27,630 nucleotides of DNA from Gracilariopsis chorda. Lineage: Eukaryota; Rhodophyta; Florideophyceae; Gracilariales; Gracilariaceae. How positions within the stretch are numbered: the stretch's first letter is position 1; each line of letters begins with the position of its first letter. The notes below the pieces were generated by a model, which saw nothing but the letters and a program-made list of their open reading frames with translations, was not told the DNA's origin and made no database searches. Position numbers and translations under genes: made by a program. This document shows positions 1 through 8,979 of the stretch, piece by piece. Location: contig NBIV01000428.1 of assembly GCA_003194525.1 (NCBI GenBank), forward strand, positions 1 to 27,630, in the 5' to 3' direction.

Positions 1-7
1 CCTTCTC

Positions 8-595
8 TTAGCCCCGAACTGAGCGGTTTTGATCTATTTTTACGACTGCAACTCCCGTCTGTTGACAAGAGTCCCCCTGGATATCGCTTCCCACTCCCCT
101 CTCGCCACAACGGTCCTCTGGTCCGGCGGGCTCCGGATCTGGACCTTGATCACATTCCTCCACTGCGCTATTGTCGTCTCGGTATGCCGTTGGTGGGTCA
201 ATGATCGCCACTCCCGACTCCCGACAGAGCTCGCCTTGTATGTCTCCCCCTGCTCCGACGTCTTGACAATGTTCTCCTTTGGCGTTGCATTGCTCCCCCT
301 CGGCGTCGCCCTCCACTGCGGCGTTATAGCAATATTCTCCCTCGGGATCGCCCTCCATTGCGGCGTCTTGGCAATGCTCCCCCTCGGTGTCGCCTTCCAC
401 TACGGCGTCTTGACTTGCGGTGTCTTGCATCTTTGCTGGTGAAATGGAGTCATCTCTTCGATCTGCTCCTGGTGAGATGTTGTGTTCTGTCACAGTATTT
501 GATTTCTCTCGCTCTCTAACCCGTCCTCCCACCATGTTGTGGACGGTGTTCTGCGATTTCTCACGAAGTACGGGAGCTTGAGACCTTGTCCTCAT
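8..595 (-). CDS. Acidic repeat-containing hypothetical protein
   Basis: A 195-codon ORF beginning with Met-Arg-Thr-Arg and ending at a TAA near the window edge. The product is hydrophilic and strongly acidic. Its centre is built from imperfect 14-residue units of the form (D/N)AAxEGDxEGExCx, each with one Cys. Further on, a longer motif with the core DIQGxxCxxxGVA occurs twice. There is no signal peptide or membrane segment on this strand, and I recognise no family. The regular 42-base DNA period keeps the frame open on both strands, so openness alone is weak evidence. The minus reading is preferred because it has a true ATG and a soluble, periodic product, while the plus reading is a hydrophobic mirror of the same repeat. 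It may be a real repeat protein or a minisatellite that happens to be open. Confidence 0.35.
   Translation of the reverse strand: MRTRSQAPVLREKSQNTVHNMVGGRVREREKSNTVTEHNISPGADRRDDSISPAKMQDTASQDAVVEGDTEGEHCQDAAMEGDPEGEYCYNAAVEGDAEGEQCNAKGEHCQDVGAGGDIQGELCRESGVAIIDPPTAYRDDNSAVEECDQGPDPEPAGPEDRCGERGVGSDIQGDSCQQTGVAVVKIDQNRSVRG
287..412. repeat. Tandem repeat, three 42-bp units
   Basis: Three adjacent units start at 287, 329 and 371. Each has the pattern GCaaT-ctCCCTCGG-gTCGCCcTCCA-tgCGGCGT. A degraded half unit lies just upstream at about 266-286. The period is a multiple of three, so it encodes the 14-residue repeat of the minus-strand ORF. Confidence 0.85.
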
Positions 596-1395
596 CGTGT
601 TTGGGTGTTGAGGAGGACAAAGGGCAATCTCTGCACTGGGGAAAAGCTTTTAAAGCTTCAAGCTCGTCTTCGTTCCCATGAATTTGCTCCGCTGTAATGC
701 CGGTTGCGCAGCTTGTTTCGTTCGCTTCATTCGATTCGCGCGATCTGAAAAATGCTTACCAACGTGACATGTTGCGCATCGTGTCTCACGTACGAGGCTG
801 TTGCAGCAGAGCTGCGGCCGACGTGCGCTTATCGATTCTGCTCGCAGAAAGCCTAATTCAGATTATAAAATCCGGGACCCCGGATCATCCAGGAGCGTCT
901 TGTAGATTGAACCTGCTGGAGGGCGGGCTGCCGCCCATATTGCGGGCCAAATTTCAAAAGTGAGAGCTTTTGAACACACGCAAACCAACCGCCCAACTTT
1001 GCGTTTATGCGTGTACAGAAATACAAGTACTTTCCCAAATTTAATGGACGTACTTGCCAGAATATACTTGTACGCGTAGCGTCAAAAAGCTCTGTGATTG
1101 GTGGACGTCTACAACGTAACCCTTGGTTAACCCTTGGTGAACCATACAGTTGCGGGGTTAGCGAGTAACTTTTACCGCCTCAAGCGCGCGGCGTGTACGT
1201 GGCGCTCTCGGCACTGTATCCAGGCGGAAGAACGTACGTGCCGGAGCTCAACGTAAGTTATGCGGTCCAAGCCTGCCTGAAGGAGGCTGCGCTGGTTTCT
1301 TTGGTAGTAGGACCGTAACCGAAGGAAAATTACCAGTCACCTATGTCACAACGATATCGTGACGTGTTGGGGATAACTGTGGAGATGGTAAACCG
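596..1395. other. No supported gene
   Basis: There is an 88-codon plus-strand ORF at 697-963 with an ATG but no recognisable domain, and overlapping short ORFs on the other strand. A short direct repeat of AACCCTTGGT lies near 1120-1140. I see no RNA gene or mobile element signature. Confidence 0.5.
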
Positions 1396-1673
1396 TTACC
1401 TGTCTTGGCACGCGTTTAAGAGCTTGGCGAAACGAAAGCCCATGTAGATTACCCCAGCGAAACTGTTGTCGGCAATCAACGCACTCAAAAGTCGAAGGAA
1501 GAGTGTCTCAGAACCCACATCATGGTGGCCATTTGCGAGAGTTGCGGGATAGGCACACAGTGGCAGGTAGGTATGATCCCTTCTACCCGTCGCGTATGTG
1601 CAGTCCTGTTGAACAATCTTATACTGACAGCTTGTGTGGAAACAGTTATGAACGGGGCAAATACTGCAGAGTC

Positions 1674-1886
1674 TCATGCTGCCGGCGCGCGGGAGCTTTG
1701 AGACGGTGGGGAGCTGCCAAGAGTAGTGTGAGACAGCGCGGGGCTGTCACCAAGCGGAGAAGCGTGCGAAAGGGAAAGGTTGACGTTGACTTCGAGAGTC
1801 CCCAGCACGACTGCAACAATCATGATGGCGAGCAACGCCGCAGTACTCCTCAGAGCGACGGCGGCCCCAACAGAGCGTCCAAACAC
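1674..1886 (-). CDS. Possible small secreted or membrane protein (doubtful)
   Basis: A 70-codon ORF with an ATG start. After a short basic start (MFGRSVG) comes a hydrophobic stretch at residues about 8-30 (rich in Ala, Leu, Val, Ile), then a Ser/Pro-rich tail. This looks like a signal peptide or single membrane anchor. Its TGA overlaps the ATG of another minus-strand ORF (1396-1677, 93 codons, Cys-rich) in the pattern ATGA, so the two could be one gene broken by a frameshift or joined by splicing. An overlapping plus-strand ORF (1503-2009) starts with GTG and has no features. I recognise no family; chance is a real possibility. Confidence 0.25.
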   Translation of the reverse strand: MFGRSVGAAVALRSTAALLAIMIVAVVLGTLEVNVNLSLSHASPLGDSPALSHTTLGSSPPSQSSRAPAA

Positions 1887-1889
1887 TCT

Positions 1890-2398
1890 AAAACTACCGA
1901 TGGCGAAAAGGGATACAATAGGCCCATGGTTCTAAACGTTCAAGGGCGTGGCACTGCGTTGCATGGTGTACTTGAACACTACGACCCTCGACGAGGTATG
2001 CACTGGTAAGTAAAACACCTTCTGTTCATAGATTGCCAAAGCCAAAACCAAAGTATCAACTGAAGTATTCCTTTCCACGCCGCTTTGCATGACAGGGTAA
2101 CCACCGGTTCTGGCGGAACTTGGCTTTCTCTCCGCGGGGTTCCTCTCACTTTTTTGGTTTCTGAGAGTCATAAAGCCCCGAATCAGAGCTTTCAGGGCGA
2201 GCCGAGCCACAGCATGTTTGAACACTCGCCAACACCCTCATCGAAATCCATTCCAGGTCGTGGAAGGCGCGAGGATGGTGCAGAAACTAGCTCTGCCGCA
2301 AGACCTGGAAGATATATTTGCTCTCCCGCCCCATTGCTCCCGTCAAACTTCTCATTGGGGCGATCCAGGTCTCCTGTCGGCTCCTTCAACCTTGATTG
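1890..2398. other. No supported gene
   Basis: Several short overlapping ORFs on both strands, none with a domain or coding signature. This stretch lies immediately downstream of the 3' end of the 445-codon minus-strand gene and may contain its 3' untranslated region. Confidence 0.5.
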
Positions 2399-3736
2399 TT
2401 AATACAATCTCGATTCCATGAACCTATACGGTTCCGAGGAGAGCAGACGGCACGTACCCTTGCCCATCAAAGCCCCCACATTCTTGAACTGTTCCTTGAA
2501 GTGCATATCGCCTACGCGTATGTACAGCTTCTCAGCGGTCCGCAAGATTCGAGTCAGATACATTTCTAGTAAATCAACATCCATAGCTGAGCTCTCCTCT
2601 GTTACCTCTACGATATCCGATATTGCGAGCTTCAGCCGCACAATGCATATATCCATCACCTCTGGGAAGAGTCTTCTCATCATCCATAGCTGGACTTTTC
2701 GTCTCGTGTTGTATTTTGTCCTCTTAAGTCCATATCGACGTCCAGATATTGCCAGCCCCTTGAGGACAGCACTGTGCGCGACTTCGATGGCTCTCTGTAA
2801 AAGCGGTGATGCTTTTTCTACCTCCGTGTTCTCAATAGATTCAGCACCCCTCCATTTCACAACACTCGACAAATCCTCATGTTCGATATGATCAATACCT
2901 GCCTCTAGCGCCTTCAATAAGATTGCATATGCTTCCTTTGTGCAGTTACTTTGTTCCCGAGCATGAAATGCACAACACAAAACATGCTCTGCAACTGAGC
3001 TTATGTGTACAGCTATCTCTTGGACCCGTCCGTAAGTGGTCCTCTCGAACCACATGCTCGTTGGATTTCCACTTGGCGCCGAGCAGTCAAACGACGAGAA
3101 AACGTTCGGACGAGGAAGCGAGACATGAGCGCATTTCTTGCCGTGTTTTCGGACTGTACTGAAAAGTTGTTGCACTCCTGTGTTGACCAGCACTGACGAC
3201 GGGTAGCAGCGCATCGCATCAAGAACATTACTAACCTCATTCATTGAGGGAAGTTTCATTGCAAACGCCAACACATTTGTCCAGAATCGTCGATCTCCAT
3301 GCCATAACTTGTCGCCCGCTTTTAATTCCACTACAACGTTTTTGGGAACATGTACTTCCTCCAGAATATGCCGTTTCGCCACTGCCGCAGAGCTCAGTCC
3401 ATTCATGAAACGGTTACTTTTCTTGACGTGATTGTCCAAGAGCACTCGAGCCCATCGCAAAACTAAGGGGAGCTTTCCACCAAGGACTGCTGCCGAGGTG
3501 TAGTCCTCAGGACTCGTTGACCGCAGGGACGGCTCTGATATCTGATCATCACGTTGAGGCTTAAACCCACACGCAACCTGAGCTTCATCACCGCAGAGGC
3601 GAACTCTCTTACCGCTCCGCGGTTGTACGTGCGCATCGCCGCGTCCTCGTTTGTGCGGTTGGAGATGAGGCTTTTCCGAGTCCGTAGACATGGCTTTCCA
3701 GGTAAATGCGGCCGGGTGGTGGTGATGTCGGATCAA
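2399..3736 (-). CDS. Hypothetical nuclear-type protein, 445 codons
   Basis: The longest uninterrupted ORF in the left third of the window. Two starts are possible: the first ATG at 3736, preceding a His-rich stretch, and an ATG 15 codons later (3691; MSTDSEKP), which looks more natural. Residues about 25-50 (counting from the first Met) are rich in Lys and Arg, with clusters KRGRGD and GKRVRL that resemble a bipartite nuclear localisation signal. The rest is mostly helical-looking, with conserved-looking Trp and Cys residues but no motif I can name. I see no membrane segment. The length, a good ATG and the absence of stops argue for a real single-exon gene. It sits about 150 bases from the left end of the dead Tc1 element and is transcribed away from it. 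Function unknown. Confidence 0.6.
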   Translation of the reverse strand: MIRHHHHPAAFTWKAMSTDSEKPHLQPHKRGRGDAHVQPRSGKRVRLCGDEAQVACGFKPQRDDQISEPSLRSTSPEDYTSAAVLGGKLPLVLRWARVLLDNHVKKSNRFMNGLSSAAVAKRHILEEVHVPKNVVVELKAGDKLWHGDRRFWTNVLAFAMKLPSMNEVSNVLDAMRCYPSSVLVNTGVQQLFSTVRKHGKKCAHVSLPRPNVFSSFDCSAPSGNPTSMWFERTTYGRVQEIAVHISSVAEHVLCCAFHAREQSNCTKEAYAILLKALEAGIDHIEHEDLSSVVKWRGAESIENTEVEKASPLLQRAIEVAHSAVLKGLAISGRRYGLKRTKYNTRRKVQLWMMRRLFPEVMDICIVRLKLAISDIVEVTEESSAMDVDLLEMYLTRILRTAEKLYIRVGDMHFKEQFKNVGALMGKGTCRLLSSEPYRFMESRLY

Positions 3737-3880
3737 CCCTTACGAGTGTTGGCACACGACAAGAAAACCTTATCACGAGCTGCATGGCAGCTCGCGGCAC
3801 ACGGTAACATTACACTTTGTACGAAGCTTTTTTTAAATTTTTTTATACTGCCAGAAGATGAGAAAGGCGTCTATCACTTA

Positions 3881-5255
3881 CAGTGCGGGTCAAAATTATA
3901 CACTCCCCGAAATTCATATATCTCTAAAGCAAATAGCTCTATAAACATCAAACTACGCTCTGTTGTTCGAAAACAACACCACAGCGAACCTAAAAGCGCC
4001 AAATACTACGAAAAGAGATATTTGCAAACGACTTACCTAATCACATCATTTGAAAAACAATAAACGAAATTTCTTTATTGCAGCAAATTTTATAGCATCA
4101 GCTCATTTTAAACTAAAATTGGCGTGCAATAGTACGGTCTACGGTGATCAAACGCCGTTTATGCACTACTCGTTCACACTTCTTCCACACCCCAATTTTC
4201 CACATTTTATTTCATTCAAATTATGCGGCGTAAAAAGTTTCTTTTCGATGTCGAAAAAACTCAACTCAAGGCTTGCAGTTCCCATGCACTGAGTCATCTA
4301 GAGTTCCAAAAATAATAAGGCGACACTGCACTACCGTTTAGCTATATTTGATGCGTTTAAGAAGTCAACAAAAAAAAACCGAGACAACCAAAAAAAGGGT
4401 ACCAAATGCACTATTGTTTGCAATGTTATACTTTTCCAATCATATACACGCAAACTTTACAAATTCATGTACTAGATATTGAAATGTGTTGCGTTTAACA
4501 GATTTTGCAAGAGATTCCTTATCTGCAATACAAAAAGATAAACAAAGGACCTCACATGACAAAAAAAGTAAAATTTTACGCCTAAAATCAGCTAGGGCTA
4601 TTCTCCGTTGGCACGCTATAGAATAGAAGAATGTGATTTTCTCGGATAATAAAACGTTTTAATTGGGCCGCCCCGATAGATTTGAGAGCTATTAACACGA
4701 TCTCAGGAAGGAGCCTGAAGTTTTTTCCAAGATGCAGCAGAGGGTTCATTTTCTTACGGTTTGGGCCTCAAGTTTTTTTTATGGACGTGAAACTATAGTC
4801 GCATTTAAAAATGATTTGAATTTCGCTTCTTATGTGCAGACGCTTTCTACTAAACTTTTACTATTTGAGGCGGAAGCTGTTGGAAAGAACTGAAGTATTA
4901 TGCACGATGAGGCTAGTCCCCATCGTGTAAATGTTACTAAAAAGTGGCTACAGGACAATAATGTAACGGTTTTGGACTGGCCAGCCGAGATTCAGGACAT
5001 TAACATTATAGAAAATGTATGGGCTTGGCTGTCCAAGAAGGCATACGGAGTGTAGAGCAACGCTTGCGCGGTGTTAGAGGAGAAATTCTACTCATAGGAA
5101 TATCCGGTATTGGAGTGATGCGATATCTCACATATGAGTTGATCTCTCGTGGAATGCCAATAAAATGGCCATACCGAACCTGTACAGGTGGTATGATGTA
5201 TTCTGATGACAGATGGTACGCTGTACGCGTCTGGTAATTTTGGTTCCAATTTGAG
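3881..5255 (+). mobile_element. Decayed Tc1/mariner DNA transposon
   Basis: An AT-rich block unlike its GC-balanced flanks. The left end starts CAGTGCGGGTCAAAATTATA right after a TA dinucleotide (3879-3880), as expected for a Tc1-type terminal repeat at a TA target. The right end is eroded; a partial inverse match (TAATTTTGG) lies near 5234-5243, giving about 1.37 kb, a normal Tc1 length. The exact right boundary is uncertain. Inside is a transposase reading frame on the same strand with many stops. Confidence 0.75.
4483..5225 (+). pseudogene. Tc1/mariner DD34E transposase, inactivated
   Basis: One frame, in register with position 4441, reads as the C-terminal two thirds of a Tc1 transposase: SAIQKDKQRTSHDKK, then VIFSDNKTF, HDLRKEPEVFSK, VTVLDWPAEIQD and IENVWAWL. 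Catalytic residues are visible: first Asp at 4645, second Asp at 4906 (in HDEA where DNA is usual) and Glu at 5011, with exactly 34 residues between the last two (DD34E). In-frame stops occur at 4480, 4624, 4660, 4693 and 4891. The stops at 4624 and 4693 fall where Trp is usual and may be Trp-to-stop changes. Downstream of the Glu the frame is lost, though the C-terminal motif persists in another frame. The N-terminal helix-turn-helix region was not readable. The element cannot make active enzyme. Confidence 0.85.
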
Positions 5256-5932
5256 ATATTTACCTTTATGGTTGTTGCCACTTGTGGACGGAAAGTGGAA
5301 ACTTCACTTGTGGGGACCTCGTGAGGTGTGCACCACTTTAGGTAATTATTATAGTTTATTGTGTGGAAACCTACTTAGGTAATGACGGCTCCGTCGTCAG
5401 TGTCGTACACCAGCGGCGAGTGACAACGTTTCCACTGTACTACAGTCAGCGCCACCGGCAAATGGTAAACTCGGTTCTTGTTCGAGTACTCTTTGCAGAG
5501 TAAGGCTCTGGTTAGACAGGCCCTCGCAGGGATTGCGACTTCTTGCGGAGAGTATCCACGTGTAGCATTCGCTACTGTGCGTCGGACCAGGGAAGTTACG
5601 TCTTTATGGAGAAATGTGAACTATGAATAGTAATTTGGCACTGCACTGCTGTGCATGGTACTGTAGTGGGTCTCCACTAATTAATTACTTATTTTCTTAT
5701 ATTTTATTACTGTAGTTAGTGGAGAGCCACACATTCAGACATTACAGTCAGACTACTGAGTGGCTTCGCAGCCTATTGAAGGGCAACCTGCCCAGGTGAG
5801 GGAGGCGAAGGCCAACCAACAACCAAAACCCACAACTCAAGACCCTTTGGTCAGACCGTGGGAATTCTAAGTCGTATTCGACACAGGAGCACCTATAGTA
5901 ACAGTCCTTAACCGTTCTGTGCTATAGCTCTT
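5256..5932. other. Unassigned old repeat-like sequence
   Basis: No gene. It contains a 15-base inverted repeat with one mismatch (5666-5680 against 5716-5730) around an AT-rich spacer. Near the right end, 5871-5924 reads VVFDTGAPIVTVLNRS, like the active-site loop of a retropepsin, bounded by stops at 5868 and 5925. The next element's LTR begins immediately after. This may be the remains of an older retroelement into which element 1 inserted. Confidence 0.35.
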
Positions 5933-6726
5933 TGTAGTGCAACGCCTCTGCGAGGGTAATTCCGATGGTTCGGTTCATAACTTGGTGACTCGACGGAGGC
6001 CTGGTGAGGTGTACTTATGATTAGCAGTGATACCACTACGGTGGGAAGGAAACGTGGGACACGGTGAGAGTGCAGGAGGTTGCCCCAAACTTGGGATGTT
6101 TTTACTTAATTTATGGTAATTAATTGTAGCTAGCGCTACACTACTTAGTGCGCCGGCGTCGCCGGGGCCGCACAGTAAACTCCCCCAACAAGGGTCCTCA
6201 CCTCGGGTTTGGCTCTGGTCTTCACCGCCCGCGCGGACTATACAACTCCTTCGGAGGGATAGCGCGTAGCCACGGGTTGACCATCCCCCTTGCACATCTA
6301 AACGAACGCAATATTGAGAAGTGTTTACCTCTTATTGTCATGTTCGCCCTGTATAGGGATATCTCAACCGGCACTGGCAATAACCGTCGTCACCCTCGTG
6401 ACTCCCCTTTCTCTTCTCTTTCACTTTTCCCCTTTTCCCCTTTTCGGGTGGTACATCCGCCAATCGCGGCTTGCCCCGGCTCCGTGCCATTGCTCGCACA
6501 CTCGTGGACACTCACAACTCCTCAGGAGAGGTTGATCCCACACACGTGGTTACGCCTTCTTCTTTGCCTCACTACTCTACCTAACGTGGAGACGAGATCG
6601 GCCTCGCTCTTACACCCGACTTGTCGCGCCTTTCCCCAGAAGTGGCTCTTGCCGCTGGTTTACTCCCAGGGAGGAAGATCTCGGACGTGTTCGTGGTGTC
6701 TTTCCCCTTCAGGGCATTGCACTACA
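5933..6726 (+). repeat. 5' LTR of element 1
   Basis: The LTR starts TGTAGTGCAA and ends TTGCACTACA, an inverted terminal repeat of ten bases with canonical TG...CA ends; length 794 bp. It matches the other element's LTR at both ends and in an internal block around GGCTCTG...CTCCT-CGGAGG. The second LTR is missing, so a target-site duplication cannot be checked. Confidence 0.75.
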
Positions 6727-6729
6727 AAG

Positions 6730-6742
6730 TGGTCTCCCGACC
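6730..6742 (+). other. Putative tRNA primer-binding site of element 1
   Basis: TGGTCTCCCGACC begins three bases after the LTR end. TGG pairs with a tRNA CCA tail, and the rest would pair with an acceptor and T-stem ending GGTCGGGAGA. It resembles a tRNA-Glu type primer but differs at some positions, so the tRNA is not assigned. Confidence 0.55.
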
Positions 6743-6834
6743 TAGAAGAACAGGAGTTCCCACTTTGGTGATTTTCCCTCTTTGAGGATTTGTTTCTACA
6801 CCCGAAGTCCCGGTAGCTTTGGTTTGGTTACCCG

Positions 6835-7955
6835 ATGTCTCGGAAGCACTCCGATGTGGAGGCGGCAGTCACTCGCAGTCGCTCCCGCGACAGGGCGGAC
6901 CAACCCGATAAACGGTTCGTCTCCAAGATCCCCATAAGGGGTGGTGGCTCTCGAACGTCGAACCCCAACCGGGAAGCCCGGAACATTCCGTTGCCCCTTT
7001 TGTCCCAACCGGCCGATGCCGCTGGCAAGGCTCCGGCAGTTGACGGTCCACATCCGGTGAGCCGGCCGACTCCCGCTGTCGAGGTGGTGGGATCCCGTCG
7101 AACGGTTGATGACAGCCGCCAGGGTAACCCCTTGGAGGCAGAGGTGCGCACTCTGCGCGCCACCCATAACGCCCTTGTTAGGGAATTCCAAGCCCTCCGT
7201 GAGGTGGTGGAGGAAACCCCTGCAAAGGGAATTGCTGAGGATCTTCGAACCTTGCGTTCGGACGTCAACGTGCTGTTTGAATGTTTCGGTGGACCTGCCG
7301 CCTTCGTCGAAGGGATCGAAGACCGATTTGATCGGGTACGCTCCCGCCTAGAGGCGGTGGAACAGATCCTCCGAACTGGAGATGAAGTCCTGGATTTACT
7401 GGCTGCTGAGGTGTCGCACCGCGACCAGCATGCTGGGAAAAAGGAACGCCGCCGTAGGCGGAAGTCAAAGCGCTACGACTCGGACACCGATTACTCGGAT
7501 TCAGCACAGAGCATGTCGGAGAGGTCTCGTCGGACTCCTCGTCGGAGGATGAGCGAAAGGGACGCTCCTCCCACTCAAAGCGGTCGTCAGCCACTCATGG
7601 TGTTATCCGGTCATGGCAGAAGGGCCGGAAGCACGCAGGCTTGAAGGAGCTACGACCTAGTGACCCGATGTTGCGGAGGTTGCTATCATACCGATACTAC
7701 CGGCTCGAAGACTCCCCATTGGATCGAACGCCCCGTAGAACGGGTAGAGTGAGGGATTGCATCAAGCGAATGCAGCTTTCCCTCCGTAACCAGGACTTTT
7801 CTGGAGAGGATCCAATAATGATATTGGATTTCCTCGCCCGCTTTGTAGTGGAAGCCGATATCCTTAGCATGAATGAGGGCCAAGCGTTTATCTCATTACC
7901 CTTTTTCTTGAGGGGGATGGCCGAAGACCAGTTCAACTCTGTAAGAGGTTCTTCC
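6835..7955 (+). pseudogene. gag: Retrotransposon gag, frameshifted and truncated
   Basis: The ATG at 6835 opens a 269-codon frame. It has a basic, Arg/Ser-rich N terminus, a heptad-rich central region (about residues 95-190) likely to form a coiled coil, and a Lys/Arg-rich stretch (KKERRRRRKSKR). Near 7520-7530 the sense reading moves to another frame (SSDSSSEDERKGRSS...). It then continues through the gag core, GEDPIMILDFLARFV and FISLPFFLRGMAEDQF, typical of gypsy gag capsid regions. The first frame instead stops at 7644. Sense reading ends abruptly just after this core, well short of a complete gag. A one-base indel plus truncation make it non-functional. No zinc knuckle is present. Confidence 0.75.
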
Positions 7956-8979
7956 CGTGCTTCTCACGGTTTAAAAGGGATCGCGTGTGGCACGAGGACC
8001 GGGATTCAGGAATTATTAGGGGTGTTGGCTATAACGTTCTACGGGAGCCTCACAAGTTTTTGAGCTGGTCATCTGCGGTTCAGCGATCGAAGAGTAGTCC
8101 GATTGTTCTTATGGCAGACTTATCTCCGCAAATTCTGCCATGGGAGCTGTTCTTTGATCATGTTTCTATTCGATCGCACTGCCTTTTGTACGTAGTTCGT
8201 GGTCTTCAGGAAGAAGAACCTATTGTAACATTGTCGCATTACTACGAGAATGGAGAACGTGCTATTACGGCGGCTTGGAAATTAGATCAATTCATTAGCT
8301 TTGGAGCATGTCAGAGGGACTTGCTAGATCTTGAAAATACCGAGGAAGCGAGGAGACAAGCTTGCATTCCAAGGCCTCCTTCGATTCAATCATATGGATC
8401 CGACAAATCTGGTGTCTTTTCTTGACCTTGGTGGTTTCTTGAATCAGACTGCTGTTGATGCTATCGCGCGACCTACAGGACCACAGTCCTCTCCTTTGTC
8501 ATAGTCACGGAAGGTCATAATTTTCGGGGCTCGCATATCAGCAAATATCGGACGGAGGAACAATCCTCACGTTGATTTCCTAAAAGTTACAGAAATGGGC
8601 AGTGCAACAACCGCAGATCTTAAGGAAGTACCCATGGTTTTGCTGACTAATCTTAACGATAACCTGTCTTCAAAAGAGATGTGGGGGGTTTCATTCGCAG
8701 AACGCAGTATTTGCCCTCGTTTCGAACTGCATTCACAACGTTGTGACGCCCGATATCATGGCTTCAGCCAGGGCACTGATAAAATGCGTTTCTCGATTTC
8801 TGCCAGAGTATCGCATTCCCATCGTTGTATTTTTGGGTCAGGCTTTGGTTAACGTGTTTAAGAAAAAAACTGGTGTCGAGAAGAGGAAGATGATTCACAA
8901 GCGAAACCAGCTGAAGATATCGCTCAACTCACAAGAGCAACTCACTGGAGGAGCACGTGCAGATAACTATCTTGCTTAG
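7956..8979 (+). pseudogene. Decayed gene, weak CHAT/separase-like features
   Basis: From about 7943 one frame (open 7985-8425) reads VWHEDRD...GYNVLREPHKFLSW, then PIVLMADLSPQILPWELFFD. The LPWE motif after a hydrophobic strand is typical of CHAT and separase-type clan CD peptidase folds. The frame then shifts (near 8385) into one reading LVSFLDLGGFLNQTAVDAI, then into another near 8590 (VPMVLLTNLND). It ends in a third (8700-8979) reading NVVTPDIMASARALIKCV and RIPIVVFLGQALVNVF, which looks like the C-terminal helix region of such a domain. No catalytic His-Gly or Cys pair can be identified. At least three frame changes are needed, so this is a pseudogene or a multi-intron gene. The family call is tentative; that it was once coding is more secure. 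Confidence 0.35.

Larger units (their letters stand above)
5933..7955 (+). mobile_element. Ty3/gypsy LTR retrotransposon 1, 5' part only
   Basis: Ordered parts are seen: a 5' LTR (5933-6726), a primer-binding site three bases later, and a gag frame from 6835. The gag homology stops between 7943 and 7965, after which an unrelated decayed gene begins. There is no protease, RT, integrase or 3' LTR, so this is a truncated copy. Its LTR ends and internal blocks resemble those of the minus-strand element at 22276, so both belong to one broad family. Confidence 0.75.

Noticed and set aside
287..412. CRISPR-like array
   Set aside because: Units are contiguous, with no spacers, and encode a peptide repeat; the window is eukaryotic.
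29..442. Plus-strand ORF that looks like a polytopic membrane protein
   Set aside because: It lacks an ATG start in good position and its hydrophobicity comes from the antisense of an acidic 42-base repeat; the minus frame is the better candidate.
6148..6771. 207-codon plus ORF in the LTR of element 1
   Set aside because: It lies almost wholly in the LTR and runs past its end; it has Pro/Ser low-complexity sequence and no conserved counterpart in the other LTR.
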